From the NCBI GenBank assembly GCA_002495675.1, contig DAGH01000021.1:1-64000 (forward strand): a stretch of DNA of 64,000 bases, written 5' to 3'. Below, in pieces: positions 54,601 to 64,000 of this stretch (position 1 is its first letter; every line of letters begins with the position of its first letter). Both the position numbers and the translations under genes were made by a program. The notes under the pieces are model-generated. The model was given only the letters and a program-made list of their open reading frames with translations. It was not told where the DNA came from and ran no database searches. This DNA is from Euryarchaeota archaeon UBA182 (GTDB lineage: Archaea; Thermoplasmatota; Poseidoniia; Poseidoniales; Thalassarchaeaceae).

Positions 54601-56391
54601 CTGGTACCCAGAGTCGAGGGAGTCCAAATTCTGGCAAGTGGCCTAGACGACTTCAGTGCATTACCGGGTGAATTTGCATCTTTCGACATGTCAGTACTCA
54701 ACACAGGAAATGGACCAACTGAGTATGTAGTAGACTGTCAATCTCAAAGCGGCTGGGCGACGAGGATCGACTCCATACTATCTGAGTCGGTCTCCCTTCC
54801 AGAATTGGCCAGGTTGGAGTATGTGACTATCCCCATTCAGGTGCTGGTTCCCCAAGCGTCCGCGGGTCTACCCGCTGCGGGACATGTAGAGTCAGTTGAT
54901 TGTGTCATATCATCCCCAAATGAGGGCGGACCGACCGAATTGTTGTCCACAGTGTTGATCGTCAAAGAAAGTAGACGTTTCGAAACTGTGCTTTTAGACG
55001 GCGAACAATCGCCACTGCCGCCATTAGCCGCGGCTTTGGACAGGCAGGTGTTGAACATGGTAGCTACAGACACTTTGTTGAGAATTGAAAATATTGGGAA
55101 TACTCACCAAACCATTTCAATGATGATCAGTCTATCAGATTCAACATGGGGCATGGAGGTCATCACCTCTCCTGGTTCAGCGAATCCCATCCCAGTAGAA
55201 TCCTTTGATGGATCCTCATCGTTTGAATTCGTCTTGCAGGGTGGAACATCCGAGATTATTCAGGTTTCAGTGACAGCTCCACCAACTGCCTCGATGGGTC
55301 AGAAGGCCCTTCTGTCGTTCCGAACAACCGAGGGAAACCAACTATCCGTTGTCGACAACACCAGGTTTGTGCTCGAGGCAACTCCAGATTTAAGGATCTC
55401 ATCTCTGGACAGTGTTGAGTCACTTTCCGGGGAGTTGACAGAAATACCCTTGTCAATAATCAATACGGGCAATGTCGCACTGGATTTGTCTTGGAGTTTC
55501 TCAAATGAAGTGGACTCATGGTCTACTGGCCTCCAGTCTATTACCCCAACTTCAATCCAGCCAAATCAGGAACTAGATGTCCTACTCGGGATCAATATCC
55601 CCGATAATTGGCCTGTGGACCCAGATGGGAAAATTGTCGCAGTCCAGATAGAGGCCACTAACCCAGAACTCGCTGCCTCTTCCATCCTTAAAATAAAGGA
55701 GATAACCGTGAGAGTCATAGAAACTTGTAGTTTTGAGGTTAACACTGCAACTGGGATTTCAGTTGACTCGGGAGATTCCACCGAAGCGTCGATACGTGTC
55801 ACAAACACGGGGAATTCGGCTTCTAAGTTCACAATTGAATTCTTTCAGGAGACAAACTCATTTAATTTCCAAACCACCTATGGTCATGATTCTGCACTAC
55901 CCCCAGGTGAGTCAGTGCCAATTCCAATACTAATCTCAGCGTCTGAAACTTCGTCCGCGGGGAGAGAACTTATTGTCGCTGAGATACGACCACTTAGCGA
56001 CGGTTGTTTTGTCGTTGAGTCTGAATGGGATGTCTATGTAGACATACTACCTGCATCTGATGACGGAATATCGAACTCACTGCCCCCATTTGTCTTGCCA
56101 TTAGCATTCATTCTCTCGATTCTCGCCCTGTCGCTGGTAGTTGTGGCTCTGAGGAGAACATCACCCAAGCCAGATGACCCTGGTGAGGAACTAATACCAC
56201 AAGGCTCAGCGCTCATGCAAGGGGAGGCCTCGAAAAGGAGAATGAACGCCTTGTCGACTGATGTGGCTGAAGAGACCTTGAGCACATCCGTGAGCCAATC
56301 TGATCTTGATTCGGTATTGATGGATTCTCTTCCAAAATTAGATTTGCCCCCTCTACCTAAAACAAATCCAGAAGAGGAGAATTCTGATTAA
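51697..56391 (+). CDS. Large cell-surface subtilase with P-like domain, Ig repeats and C-terminal anchor
   Basis: A 1564-residue protein from ATG 51697. Signal peptide (ICLVLLILLQTSMSAAS), then a propeptide-like region to about 260. The S8 domain has Asp277 (ISITDTGLDED), His311 (SGHGTHITG) and Ser506 (GTGSSMATAVASG). A jelly-roll resembling the KP-43/proprotein-convertase P domain follows (ITLVWTDQEG, NNLDLLVTSPSG, GIWKVEVRS). After residue 700 several CARDB/NEW3-like domains follow (MKWRNEGNTATGNYDVEIYD, MSVLNTGNGPTEYVV, IRVTNTGNSASKFTIEF). The helix LPPFVLPLAFILSILALSLV is near 1462-1485. An inner tail has SDLDSVLMDSLPKL. All catalytic residues are present, so it is probably an active exoprotease for protein breakdown or surface processing. 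Confidence 0.9.
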   Translation: MTGHGGRKAICLVLLILLQTSMSAASENLTTDHFELEPNRPDYSILSGPGMFSETNIDFTSGLIRGPFGPFDPLEEQIWNQDEFSDWYGYGGLIIAQSETSDLRNMIESMESRGAIFQEFYPDNAAIFSVDADQWFNLSSISGKSDDESIRWMSPLPASFRIEPELVTQSIGLVSVELHLIRDLSSVDIGQLEFMIKDYSGGMGSNVWCDDRLCRVEDISPITLTRLLEDNRVLYISNAADLESFDSTSRSIIGLSPTEITPPLDYDGTGEIISITDTGLDEDHQSLSDNIRAVYNQFGPDNSAADSNSGHGTHITGIIVGNGTLDNQTLGIAPAAEVNFYQIEYDTSGLLARWGTLYSMFSHSLQNQARTHNNAWGSVNQPGQYTADSHSADSFIVDQPSYLAVFSGGDIGHNQGATTTPPGTAKNVLTIGASTTGLGGTDPQGSGWLNNSGGTLDGRIKPDLVAPGVEICSARASEATSVTGQDCSTAIDQDATPLYVTGTGSSMATAVASGGALIVREYLGQELGLSEPDASLVKAMLINGATDLGQPDIPNPTEGWGELNVKQSIDPHDASKKLDLLIDAGRGLGPGDALVQQIDVQGSKLDITLVWTDQEGSVSASDSAPQLINNLDLLVTSPSGLVYAGNSFSQGYSTISTSTDTLNNVERVRIGVPEVGIWKVEVRSSAGVFQDGYSLVISGDAHWVDHSDLTTSPESLRITNDVIFEGEQLLIQMKWRNEGNTATGNYDVEIYDVTEQESISTITMPPLGSGETETWSVQHAFTTVGSHILELRLDTLSNVVESNDELVGIDNNIAQLEVMISKQGLVIIPLDANGDEVPPEDHISASSRLFEVLNTTTATFGFKVRNIGTSEATISVVSTPVKQLMENGALSNPSDEWTRVLSDSGPITLAASGQMNDNASFSISMIDETADPTSDEAPVYAVPGTFVTRVVVRDIQNPTISNSRSFSVLVPRVEGVQILASGLDDFSALPGEFASFDMSVLNTGNGPTEYVVDCQSQSGWATRIDSILSESVSLPELARLEYVTIPIQVLVPQASAGLPAAGHVESVDCVISSPNEGGPTELLSTVLIVKESRRFETVLLDGEQSPLPPLAAALDRQVLNMVATDTLLRIENIGNTHQTISMMISLSDSTWGMEVITSPGSANPIPVESFDGSSSFEFVLQGGTSEIIQVSVTAPPTASMGQKALLSFRTTEGNQLSVVDNTRFVLEATPDLRISSLDSVESLSGELTEIPLSIINTGNVALDLSWSFSNEVDSWSTGLQSITPTSIQPNQELDVLLGINIPDNWPVDPDGKIVAVQIEATNPELAASSILKIKEITVRVIETCSFEVNTATGISVDSGDSTEASIRVTNTGNSASKFTIEFFQETNSFNFQTTYGHDSALPPGESVPIPILISASETSSAGRELIVAEIRPLSDGCFVVESEWDVYVDILPASDDGISNSLPPFVLPLAFILSILALSLVVVALRRTSPKPDDPGEELIPQGSALMQGEASKRRMNALSTDVAEETLSTSVSQSDLDSVLMDSLPKLDLPPLPKTNPEEENSD

Positions 56392-56423
56392 CTCATTTCG
56401 TCTCGAAACATACCGTGAACTCC

Positions 56424-57062
56424 ATGGTCAACGGTGAATCAATCATTCTTTTTGGCCCTCCTGGTGCAGGAAAGGGAACACAATCTGGCTTGATATCAAC
56501 TATTACGGGAAAACCACAAGTTTCTACTGGTGACATGCTGCGCGAGGCCGTATCCGATAATAGCGAGGTTGGGGGGGAGGCTAAGTCCTACATGGACAAA
56601 GGACTGTTGGTTCCCGACAAGATCATCATGGAGCTAATAAAAATCAGGCTTAGCAAGGATGACGCGAAAAATGGTTTGCTATTCGATGGTTTTCCACGTA
56701 CGATTCCACAGGCCATGGCCCTTGAAAAGTTAACATCAGTCTCCATGGTTGTCTCACTAGTTGTGCAGGATGATGAGATTGTTTCCAGGATTGCGGGCAG
56801 GAGGACGGACCCAGAAACCGGTGAAATATATCATGTGGAGTATAAACCAGCCCCACAGGATATCAGAAGCAGGCTCTTACAGAGGGACGATGACACCGAA
56901 GACACTGTGAGAAATAGATTGTCAACCTTCCACAAGCAAACGGCACCACTGTCCGATTTTTATCGAGACAAGGGGATTCTTATCGAGGTAGACGGTTCAG
57001 GGGATATTGAGCAGGTGTCCTCATCCATTGAGGCTATTATCAAGAGGAACAGTTTGGGCTGA
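56424..57062 (+). CDS. adk: Adenylate kinase, bacterial/long type
   Basis: A protein of about 212 residues from ATG 56424 (GTG 56415 adds three residues). The P-loop is LFGPPGAGKGTQ and the AMP-binding part is STGDMLREAV. GFPRTIPQAMAL matches the core, and the LID (GRRTDPETGEIYHVEYKP) has no zinc cysteines. DDTEDTVRNRLSTF closes the family pattern. It interconverts ATP, ADP and AMP. Archaea often have a different short adenylate kinase, so this long form may have been acquired from bacteria. It starts a tight operon: the next gene is 6 bases away. Confidence 0.92.
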   Translation: MVNGESIILFGPPGAGKGTQSGLISTITGKPQVSTGDMLREAVSDNSEVGGEAKSYMDKGLLVPDKIIMELIKIRLSKDDAKNGLLFDGFPRTIPQAMALEKLTSVSMVVSLVVQDDEIVSRIAGRRTDPETGEIYHVEYKPAPQDIRSRLLQRDDDTEDTVRNRLSTFHKQTAPLSDFYRDKGILIEVDGSGDIEQVSSSIEAIIKRNSLG

Positions 57063-57068
57063 TTTGTT

Positions 57069-57371
57069 ATGGGAAGAGGCCACTCCAGGAATAACATCCG
57101 ACGGAGACATGCCAAAGCCGGTGTCGAGACCATGTCGAGGTTATGGTCAAATTCCGAATCTGATGAAATATCTCAAAATGCTGGCACAACACTCATTGCC
57201 ATAGCTAAAAGAAATAGAGTAAGGATCTCTAGGAGAATGAGAATGAGGATTTGCAGGACATGCAAAAAGACGCTCAACTCAAAAAACAGCAAAACTAGGA
57301 TAAAGATGAAGACCATTGTCGTCTCCTGCCTAGATTGCGGAAGAGTACACAAGTACCGTGGTGGTGCATGA
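57069..57371 (+). CDS. rnp4: Ribonuclease P protein component 4 (Rpr2/Rpp21 family)
   Basis: A 100-residue basic protein of the Rpr2/Rpp21 type, a subunit of the archaeal RNase P that trims the 5' end of pre-tRNA. The N-terminal helices (RRRHAKAGVETMSRLW) are followed by LIAIAKRNRVRISRRMRMRI. A zinc ribbon of two knuckles, CRTCK and CLDCG, is separated by a basic hairpin (NSKNSKTRIKMKTIVV). Length and pattern fit the family. It lies 6 bases after adk and 3 bases before a YhbY-like gene, so an RNA-processing operon is likely. Confidence 0.85.
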   Translation: MGRGHSRNNIRRRHAKAGVETMSRLWSNSESDEISQNAGTTLIAIAKRNRVRISRRMRMRICRTCKKTLNSKNSKTRIKMKTIVVSCLDCGRVHKYRGGA

Positions 57372-57374
57372 TCG

Positions 57375-57647
57375 ATGTCGCGAAGTATTCCCCAAAGAAT
57401 CATTGATTCTTCAAAATCCAACGAACTAAGGGTCACATTGAGGGTTGGAAAAGATGGCCTCAGTCAAGCAGTTATCATGGAATTGAAAGACCAACTAAAG
57501 TCGAGAGAGCTGGTGAAGTTGAAAATCAACAAGGGTGTTATTTCAGAAAGAAGGGGACGAGAATCCATCATATCTGAACTTGAGGCCTCTACTGGGTCAG
57601 TCTCTGTTTTCGCAAGAGGAAACATAGCAGTATTCTGGCGAGTGTGA
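57375..57647 (+). CDS. CRS1-YhbY-like RNA-binding protein
   Basis: A 90-residue protein of the YhbY/CRS1 type. It has the fold pattern LRVTLRVGKDGLSQAVIMEL, then LKSRELVKLKINKG and a C-terminal strand FARGNIAVFWRV, with a GxxG-type RNA-contact loop. Bacterial YhbY binds pre-ribosomal large subunits, and small archaeal copies are common near RNase P genes. It follows the RNase P subunit by 3 bases. Confidence 0.8.
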   Translation: MSRSIPQRIIDSSKSNELRVTLRVGKDGLSQAVIMELKDQLKSRELVKLKINKGVISERRGRESIISELEASTGSVSVFARGNIAVFWRV

Positions 57648-57665
57648 CCCTCATCACAGGTAGGC

Positions 57666-57673
57666 TTCATATG
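57666..57673 (+). promoter_or_regulatory. Candidate TATA box for the transporter gene
   Basis: TTCATATG is centred about 26 bases before ATG 57696 in the 48-base gap after the YhbY-like gene. It favours the upstream ATG as a leaderless start. Confidence 0.35.
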
Positions 57674-57695
57674 GCCCGTTGGGAGCCAATCATCC

Positions 57696-59324
57696 ATGCT
57701 CCATGTTAGTTGGACACCCAGAATGATGAAATTGTCGTTCATACTGGCTCTTTTCATTGGAGTTATTCCCATCGTATCCGCGGGAAGCCTCCCAACAGGC
57801 GGTTCATGGGCTCCCCCAGAACAAATGCCTAGCTGGGTGACCCCAGTTGCCTTTGTGATCCTCATAGCAGTGTACGCTTTGATCGTATTTGAATTGGTTC
57901 ATCGTGCTCTGGCGGCAGCTCTGGGTGGGATCGCCGTAGTAGTGGCGCTGCACGTAGTCGGGGATGGGCCAGATCTGGGAACAGTAGTGACTTGGATTGA
58001 TGAAGAAACCCTCGGCCTCCTGATAGGAATGATGGTCATTGTAGATGTACTTGCAAAAACCGGTCTCTTCGAGTGGGCCGCTGTACAAGCGTATGCGCTG
58101 AGCGGGGGTTCAATCTGGAGGCTCTCATTCATCCTCTGCACCATAACCGCTGTATTCTCTGCTTTCCTAGACAATGTTACTACGATTTTATTGATAGTCC
58201 CCGTGACGATCCAAATATCAAAAGTTCTGGATCTAGAACCCGTGCCGCTGATAATCGCTGAGGTCATGTTTTCAAACATCGGTGGTGCTGCAACCCAAAT
58301 TGGCGATCCACCAAACATAATCATTGGCGCCCAACTTTCAGAACAAGCCCTAGCGGGGAATACAATGCTGATGGGTCAGGGGATATCATTCGTGGACTTC
58401 ATAATCCATGTAGGACCTGCTGTTGTAATTGCCTTTGCTCCATCATTTTGGCTTCTTTCCAAATTAGAGTCCAAAGGCTTGTCCGGTGCTAGACACAGGA
58501 ATGTGGACCTGCTCCGGCTCAGGTATGGCATAAAGGACATTGAGTTACTGAAACGGTCGGGCTTAATACTGGCGGGGGTCATTGCCGCATTCTTTGCGCA
58601 TTCAGCATTTCATCATCCACTGTTGACCGTCGCGACGATTGCCTTGGGCGGAGCAGTCCTGATGCTCCTTGTTACCTCACCTCATCACGTAGAGGAGCAA
58701 CTGGAGGCAGTTGAGTGGACAACTATAATCTTCTTTGCTGGTCTCTTCATAATGATTGGAGGGTTGCAATACATGGGTCTGATAGACACGATAGCGGATG
58801 GTATCTCTAACACTATCTCAAGGGCCACTCCCGAGAACAGGCTGATGATCGCAGTACTCTTGTTGTTGTGGGTCTCTGGTATAGCCTCGGCCTTCATAGA
58901 TAATATTCCATACACAGCAACAATGGTACCTGTTGTGATCGAACTGGCAAGCGATCCCAGCCTTGGCTTGTCATTGGGGCCGTTGGCTTGGGCGCTAGCG
59001 CTTGGTGCTTGCCTGGGGGGTAATGGAACTATTATCGGAGCGTCCGCTAATGTTGTAGCGGCGGGTCTTGCTGAGGAATCAGGTAATGATATATCATTCA
59101 ACAGGTTTTTCAGAACTGGTTTTCCTATCATGATTCTCACCCTCTTGACGTCTACCGTTTATGTTGTAGTTAGATATGCCATAAACTGGGAAAATTCCTT
59201 CAATCCACTAGGCAACTTGGCACCTGTGATCATCATAGGAACAATGATGATAGCATCATTATCGCTAACTCCCCACGTGTACGGGAAATTCTCTGGTTCA
59301 GTTGATGATACCGAGGTTGAGTGA
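57696..59324 (+). CDS. ArsB/NhaD-superfamily permease (P-protein-like)
   Basis: A 542-residue polytopic membrane protein with about 11-12 helices, of the ion-transporter superfamily that includes ArsB, NhaD and the human P protein. Two internal repeats each carry the asparagine-containing half-helix typical of the family: FLDNVTTILLIVPVT with GGAATQIGDPPNIIIG in the first, and FIDNIPYTATMVPVV with LGGNGTIIGASANVVAAG in the second. The N-terminus (KLSFILALFIGVIPIVSAG) may be a cleaved or first helix; ATG 57723 is an alternative start. The substrate cannot be assigned from sequence; sodium/proton exchange, arsenite or an organic anion are all possible. The rRNA promoter follows 57 bases later. 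Confidence 0.88.
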   Translation: MLHVSWTPRMMKLSFILALFIGVIPIVSAGSLPTGGSWAPPEQMPSWVTPVAFVILIAVYALIVFELVHRALAAALGGIAVVVALHVVGDGPDLGTVVTWIDEETLGLLIGMMVIVDVLAKTGLFEWAAVQAYALSGGSIWRLSFILCTITAVFSAFLDNVTTILLIVPVTIQISKVLDLEPVPLIIAEVMFSNIGGAATQIGDPPNIIIGAQLSEQALAGNTMLMGQGISFVDFIIHVGPAVVIAFAPSFWLLSKLESKGLSGARHRNVDLLRLRYGIKDIELLKRSGLILAGVIAAFFAHSAFHHPLLTVATIALGGAVLMLLVTSPHHVEEQLEAVEWTTIIFFAGLFIMIGGLQYMGLIDTIADGISNTISRATPENRLMIAVLLLLWVSGIASAFIDNIPYTATMVPVVIELASDPSLGLSLGPLAWALALGACLGGNGTIIGASANVVAAGLAEESGNDISFNRFFRTGFPIMILTLLTSTVYVVVRYAINWENSFNPLGNLAPVIIIGTMMIASLSLTPHVYGKFSGSVDDTEVE

Positions 59325-59380
59325 TTGAGCCTTAGCAAAGCGTTATTGACAGACCAAATGGCGTTTGATCATCCATCTAC

Positions 59381-59388
59381 TTGATATA
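59381..59388 (+). promoter_or_regulatory. Candidate TATA box of the 23S-5S rRNA operon
   Basis: TTGATATA lies in the gap after the transporter, with a predicted transcription start near 59410. This leaves a structured leader of about 160 bases before the 23S. Confidence 0.5.
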
Positions 59389-59569
59389 CCCAAGGCAAGT
59401 CGCAGGGCTGCTTTTAGTGCACCCCTGCAGTGATGCTGAAGGGGGAAGTGGATGAGGCTTCGCTGCCCTGCGGGGAGACAGTGTGGCCAAGGAATCCAAC
59501 GACGAATCGAGAAGCCTGGACACCAGAGGACTCACCAAAGGTGAGGAATCGAATGTACAACAATTGATC
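59389..59569 (+). other. Structured leader of the pre-23S rRNA
   Basis: No protein gene is visible here. Stems: CGCAGGG (59401-59407) with CCCTGCG (59466-59472), enclosing CCCCT (59422-59426) with AGGGG (59440-59444). A perfect CTCACC-aaa-GGTGAG hairpin is at 59531-59545. AATTG near 59562-59566 can pair with CAATT near 62449 beyond the 23S, as a processing stem would. No known ncRNA (SRP, RNase P, tRNA) matches. Confidence 0.5.
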
Positions 59570-62446
<2,877 letters not shown>

Positions 62447-62520
62447 GACAATTTTATACATCCTAGCCAGAGGTGGGCCTCTGTCCAATAGGCTTCTCGA
62501 TTCATCAAATTCGAAAATGC

Positions 62521-62645
62521 GGTGTGCACGGCCACAGCGGAGGGGTAATACCCGGTCCCATCCCGAACCCGGAAGTCAAGCCCTCCTGCGTCGACTCCTG
62601 TACTGTGGTGCGAGAGCCCACGGGAACGTTCGTCGCTGTGCCACC
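62521..62645 (+). rRNA. 5S ribosomal RNA
   Basis: About 125 bases. The conserved core CCCGGTCCCATCCCGAACCC is followed by GGAAGTCAAGCCCTCC. The terminal stem pairs GGTGtGCAC at 62521 with GTGCCACC ending at 62645. It lies 74 bases after the 23S, so it is probably cotranscribed. Confidence 0.93.
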
Positions 62646-62703
62646 CATTTTCATCCCCGCAACACTCCATTCACATTATTCCGAAAGTTCCAGAGGAAAA
62701 CAC

Positions 62704-63366
62704 ATGACTACCCTTACTGGAGACATTCTGGGCCACCCACAAGTAGGAGTCCATGTTTCAATTATTGGTGACGTCCTATTCCATCCCGTATCTCTCGATA
62801 ACGAATGCAAAGAGATGCTCTCGAATACGTTTGATTTGGAAATGGCCCCATTTTCGATTGGTGGGTCCAGCCTTTTGGGCAGTCTACTTCGTGGAAACAG
62901 AAACGGCATAGCCGTTGCTGACATAGCAACGGAGTCCGATCTCGACAAACTTACCTCATTTGGAGAGGTAGTCGTGATGGAATCAGGTGTCAATGCGGCT
63001 GGTAATCTAATCGCATGCAACAACCATGGAGCAGTGGTAGGTATGACCATACCCGGACCTGGATGTGAGATAATTTCTGACGTACTAGGAGTTCCGGCAA
63101 CAAGAGTGAGGGTCGCTGGCCAGGACACAGTTGGGTCCTCATTGGTGGTGAATGATTCAGGTGTGCTCGCCCACCCTGATGTCACTGAACCAGAAGCATC
63201 CATAATTTCTAGCGCACTTTCAGTGCCCTTGATGGTAGGTACGGTCTGTTTTGGATCACCATACGTAGGTGCTGGATGTCTTGCCTCGAACAAGTCGGTT
63301 CTTGCTGGAACAGGTACTACCGGGCCCGAGCTCAATAGAATTGAAGATGCACTAGGACTAATATGA
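62704..63366 (+). CDS. eif6: Translation initiation factor 6 (aIF6)
   Basis: A 220-residue pentein-fold factor that binds the 50S subunit (via L23/uL14 in the eukaryal case) and stops early joining with the small subunit. It starts MTTLTGDILGHPQVGVHVSI after the 5S gene; the longer open frame runs back through the 5S gene and is rejected. Pentein repeats include NRNGIAVADIATESDL, ACNNHGAVVGMTIPGP, LVVNDSGVLAHPDVTEPE and GCLASNKSVLAGTGTTGPEL. The gene sits 58 bases after the 5S rRNA. Its TGA stop forms the palindrome TGATCA with that of the opposite gene. Confidence 0.95.
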   Translation: MTTLTGDILGHPQVGVHVSIIGDVLFHPVSLDNECKEMLSNTFDLEMAPFSIGGSSLLGSLLRGNRNGIAVADIATESDLDKLTSFGEVVVMESGVNAAGNLIACNNHGAVVGMTIPGPGCEIISDVLGVPATRVRVAGQDTVGSSLVVNDSGVLAHPDVTEPEASIISSALSVPLMVGTVCFGSPYVGAGCLASNKSVLAGTGTTGPELNRIEDALGLI

Positions 63367-63597
63367 TCAAATTGCGGTGGGTGCAACGTGATCGTCAGAT
63401 TTATCGCCCTTTTCGTTAACCCTAGACCAGACCGATTTCATTAATTCATTATGGTGATGTGAACAATATCGAAATCTTTTGTAGGCCTCTCTGAAAGAAT
63501 ATGCCTTGTTCCCCGTACCGACGAGGAAGCCTTCTGGGGAAAGCCTGCTAATCTTGTCAGCCTCTGCCTCGCACCCGTCCACGTCACATCTTTCCAT
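63367..63597 (-). CDS. Small putative zinc-binding protein
   Basis: A 76-residue protein. Cys4 and Cys9 (CDVDGC) and the group CSHHHNE near 45 could hold one zinc ion. The middle is basic and aromatic (SFREAYKRFRY). No family recognised. It abuts aIF6 at the stop codon and follows the biotin carrier gene by 24 bases, so it may belong to that transcript. Confidence 0.65.
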   Translation of the reverse strand: MERCDVDGCEAEADKISRLSPEGFLVGTGNKAYSFREAYKRFRYCSHHHNELMKSVWSRVNEKGDKSDDHVAPTAI

Positions 63598-63621
63598 ATT
63601 GCAAAATACACACTCTGAGAT

Positions 63622-64000
63622 TTAACCGTGTGGTTCCGGTTCTATCCTGGCTAATAGAAAATTTGCCTCAACGCTGTCTCCTTCTGATACATTAACCTCG
63701 GCAACGGTACCATCAATGCCAGAGGAAATTTCATTCTGCATTTTCATGGCCTCTAGAATAAGAATCGTCTGGCCGCTTTGTACGGTATCTCCTACGGCAA
63801 CGTCTATGGATACCACTTTCCCAGGAATTGATGAAACAACCGAACCGCTGGCATTGTTTTTCGTCCCCCTGTTGAATTTCTTGGATTTGGCTGGTTTGGG
63901 TAAATCTGGTGCGCCTTCGATAAGAATATCATGCACCTTATTACCTATTTTTATCCGTAGAAATCCATTTAATCTCTCAATTTCAGCATTTATTTCTTCA
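63622..64000 (-). CDS. Biotin carboxyl carrier domain protein (5' end cut by the window)
   Basis: The frame is open through GTG 63936 to the window edge (upstream residues include AEIERLNGFLRIKIGNKV), so the domain is probably the C-terminal part of a longer carboxylase or carrier protein rather than a free 104-residue protein. The biotin site is EAMKMQNE; the two flanking half-barrels read SIPGKVVSIDVAVGDTVQSG and GIDGTVAEVNVSEGDSVEAN. A linker of Pro/Lys/Ala precedes it. It would carry CO2 on biotin for acetyl/propionyl-CoA or pyruvate carboxylase. The partner subunits lie outside the window. Confidence 0.85.
   Translation of the reverse strand, partial: EEINAEIERLNGFLRIKIGNKVHDILIEGAPDLPKPAKSKKFNRGTKNNASGSVVSSIPGKVVSIDVAVGDTVQSGQTILILEAMKMQNEISSGIDGTVAEVNVSEGDSVEANFLLARIEPEPHG

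Noticed and set aside
59420..59445. Possible box C/D RNA in the rRNA leader (GTGATGC, CTGA)
   Set aside because: The C box has a mismatch, the spacing is too short and there is no second C'/D' pair or guide complementarity that I could see.
62473..62703. Upstream extension of aIF6
   Set aside because: It would be translated through the 5S rRNA gene; aIF6 proteins begin at the position of ATG 62704.

Overview
The window looks like a compact, streamlined euryarchaeal genome, most probably a marine Thermoplasmata-related lineage such as Marine Group II (Candidatus Poseidoniales) or Marine Group III. The archaeal markers are CDP-archaeol synthase (CarS), archaeosine synthase (ArcS), archaeal-type uS15, GluRS and PheRS beta, an Rpr2-type RNase P subunit, aIF6, an AglB-type oligosaccharyltransferase and an archaeal 23S rRNA. 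The 23S-5S pair has no 16S gene in front of it, as expected for Thermoplasmata-related archaea. The taxon is an inference from gene content and was not tested by a search.

Layout. 1-5 kb: a partial OB-fold protein (minus strand), tRNA-Met(CAU) and three membrane or surface proteins. 5-7 kb: carS and purD. 7-22 kb: a very large AglB/STT3 fusion protein (3124 aa), a membrane-anchored subtilase and a 1415-aa beta-helix surface protein. 22-32 kb: a winged-helix STAND ATPase with a TPR tail, a WalJ/YycJ-like metallo-beta-lactamase-fold hydrolase, a 1914-aa thrombospondin-type-3-like surface protein and two small proteins. 32-40 kb: a pyroglutamyl-peptidase/Nudix fusion, a UPF0201 protein, a membrane zinc-ribbon protein, DnaJ, a surface receptor-like protein, ArcS and uS15. 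40-51 kb: another membrane protein, gltX, rnhB, a large surface protein, pheT, an unusual GXGXG/glutamate-synthase-like protein and type II GAPDH. 51-59 kb: a 1564-aa subtilase, then adk, RNase P Rpr2, a YhbY-like protein and an ArsB/NhaD-like transporter. 59-64 kb: a pre-rRNA leader, 23S, 5S, aIF6, a small putative zinc protein and a biotin-carrier domain cut by the window end.

Two themes stand out. First, about 36 kb of the 64 kb encodes membrane-anchored or secreted proteins, and the enzyme that would N-glycosylate them (AglB) is itself fused to a long extracellular stalk and lies beside a membrane subtilase. Together these suggest a cell-surface building and remodelling locus. Second, the genome is extremely compact: all seven convergent gene pairs meet within -9 to +2 bases at their stop codons, and two divergent pairs share one CATG for both start codons. 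No CRISPR array, insertion sequence, integrase or prophage was seen.
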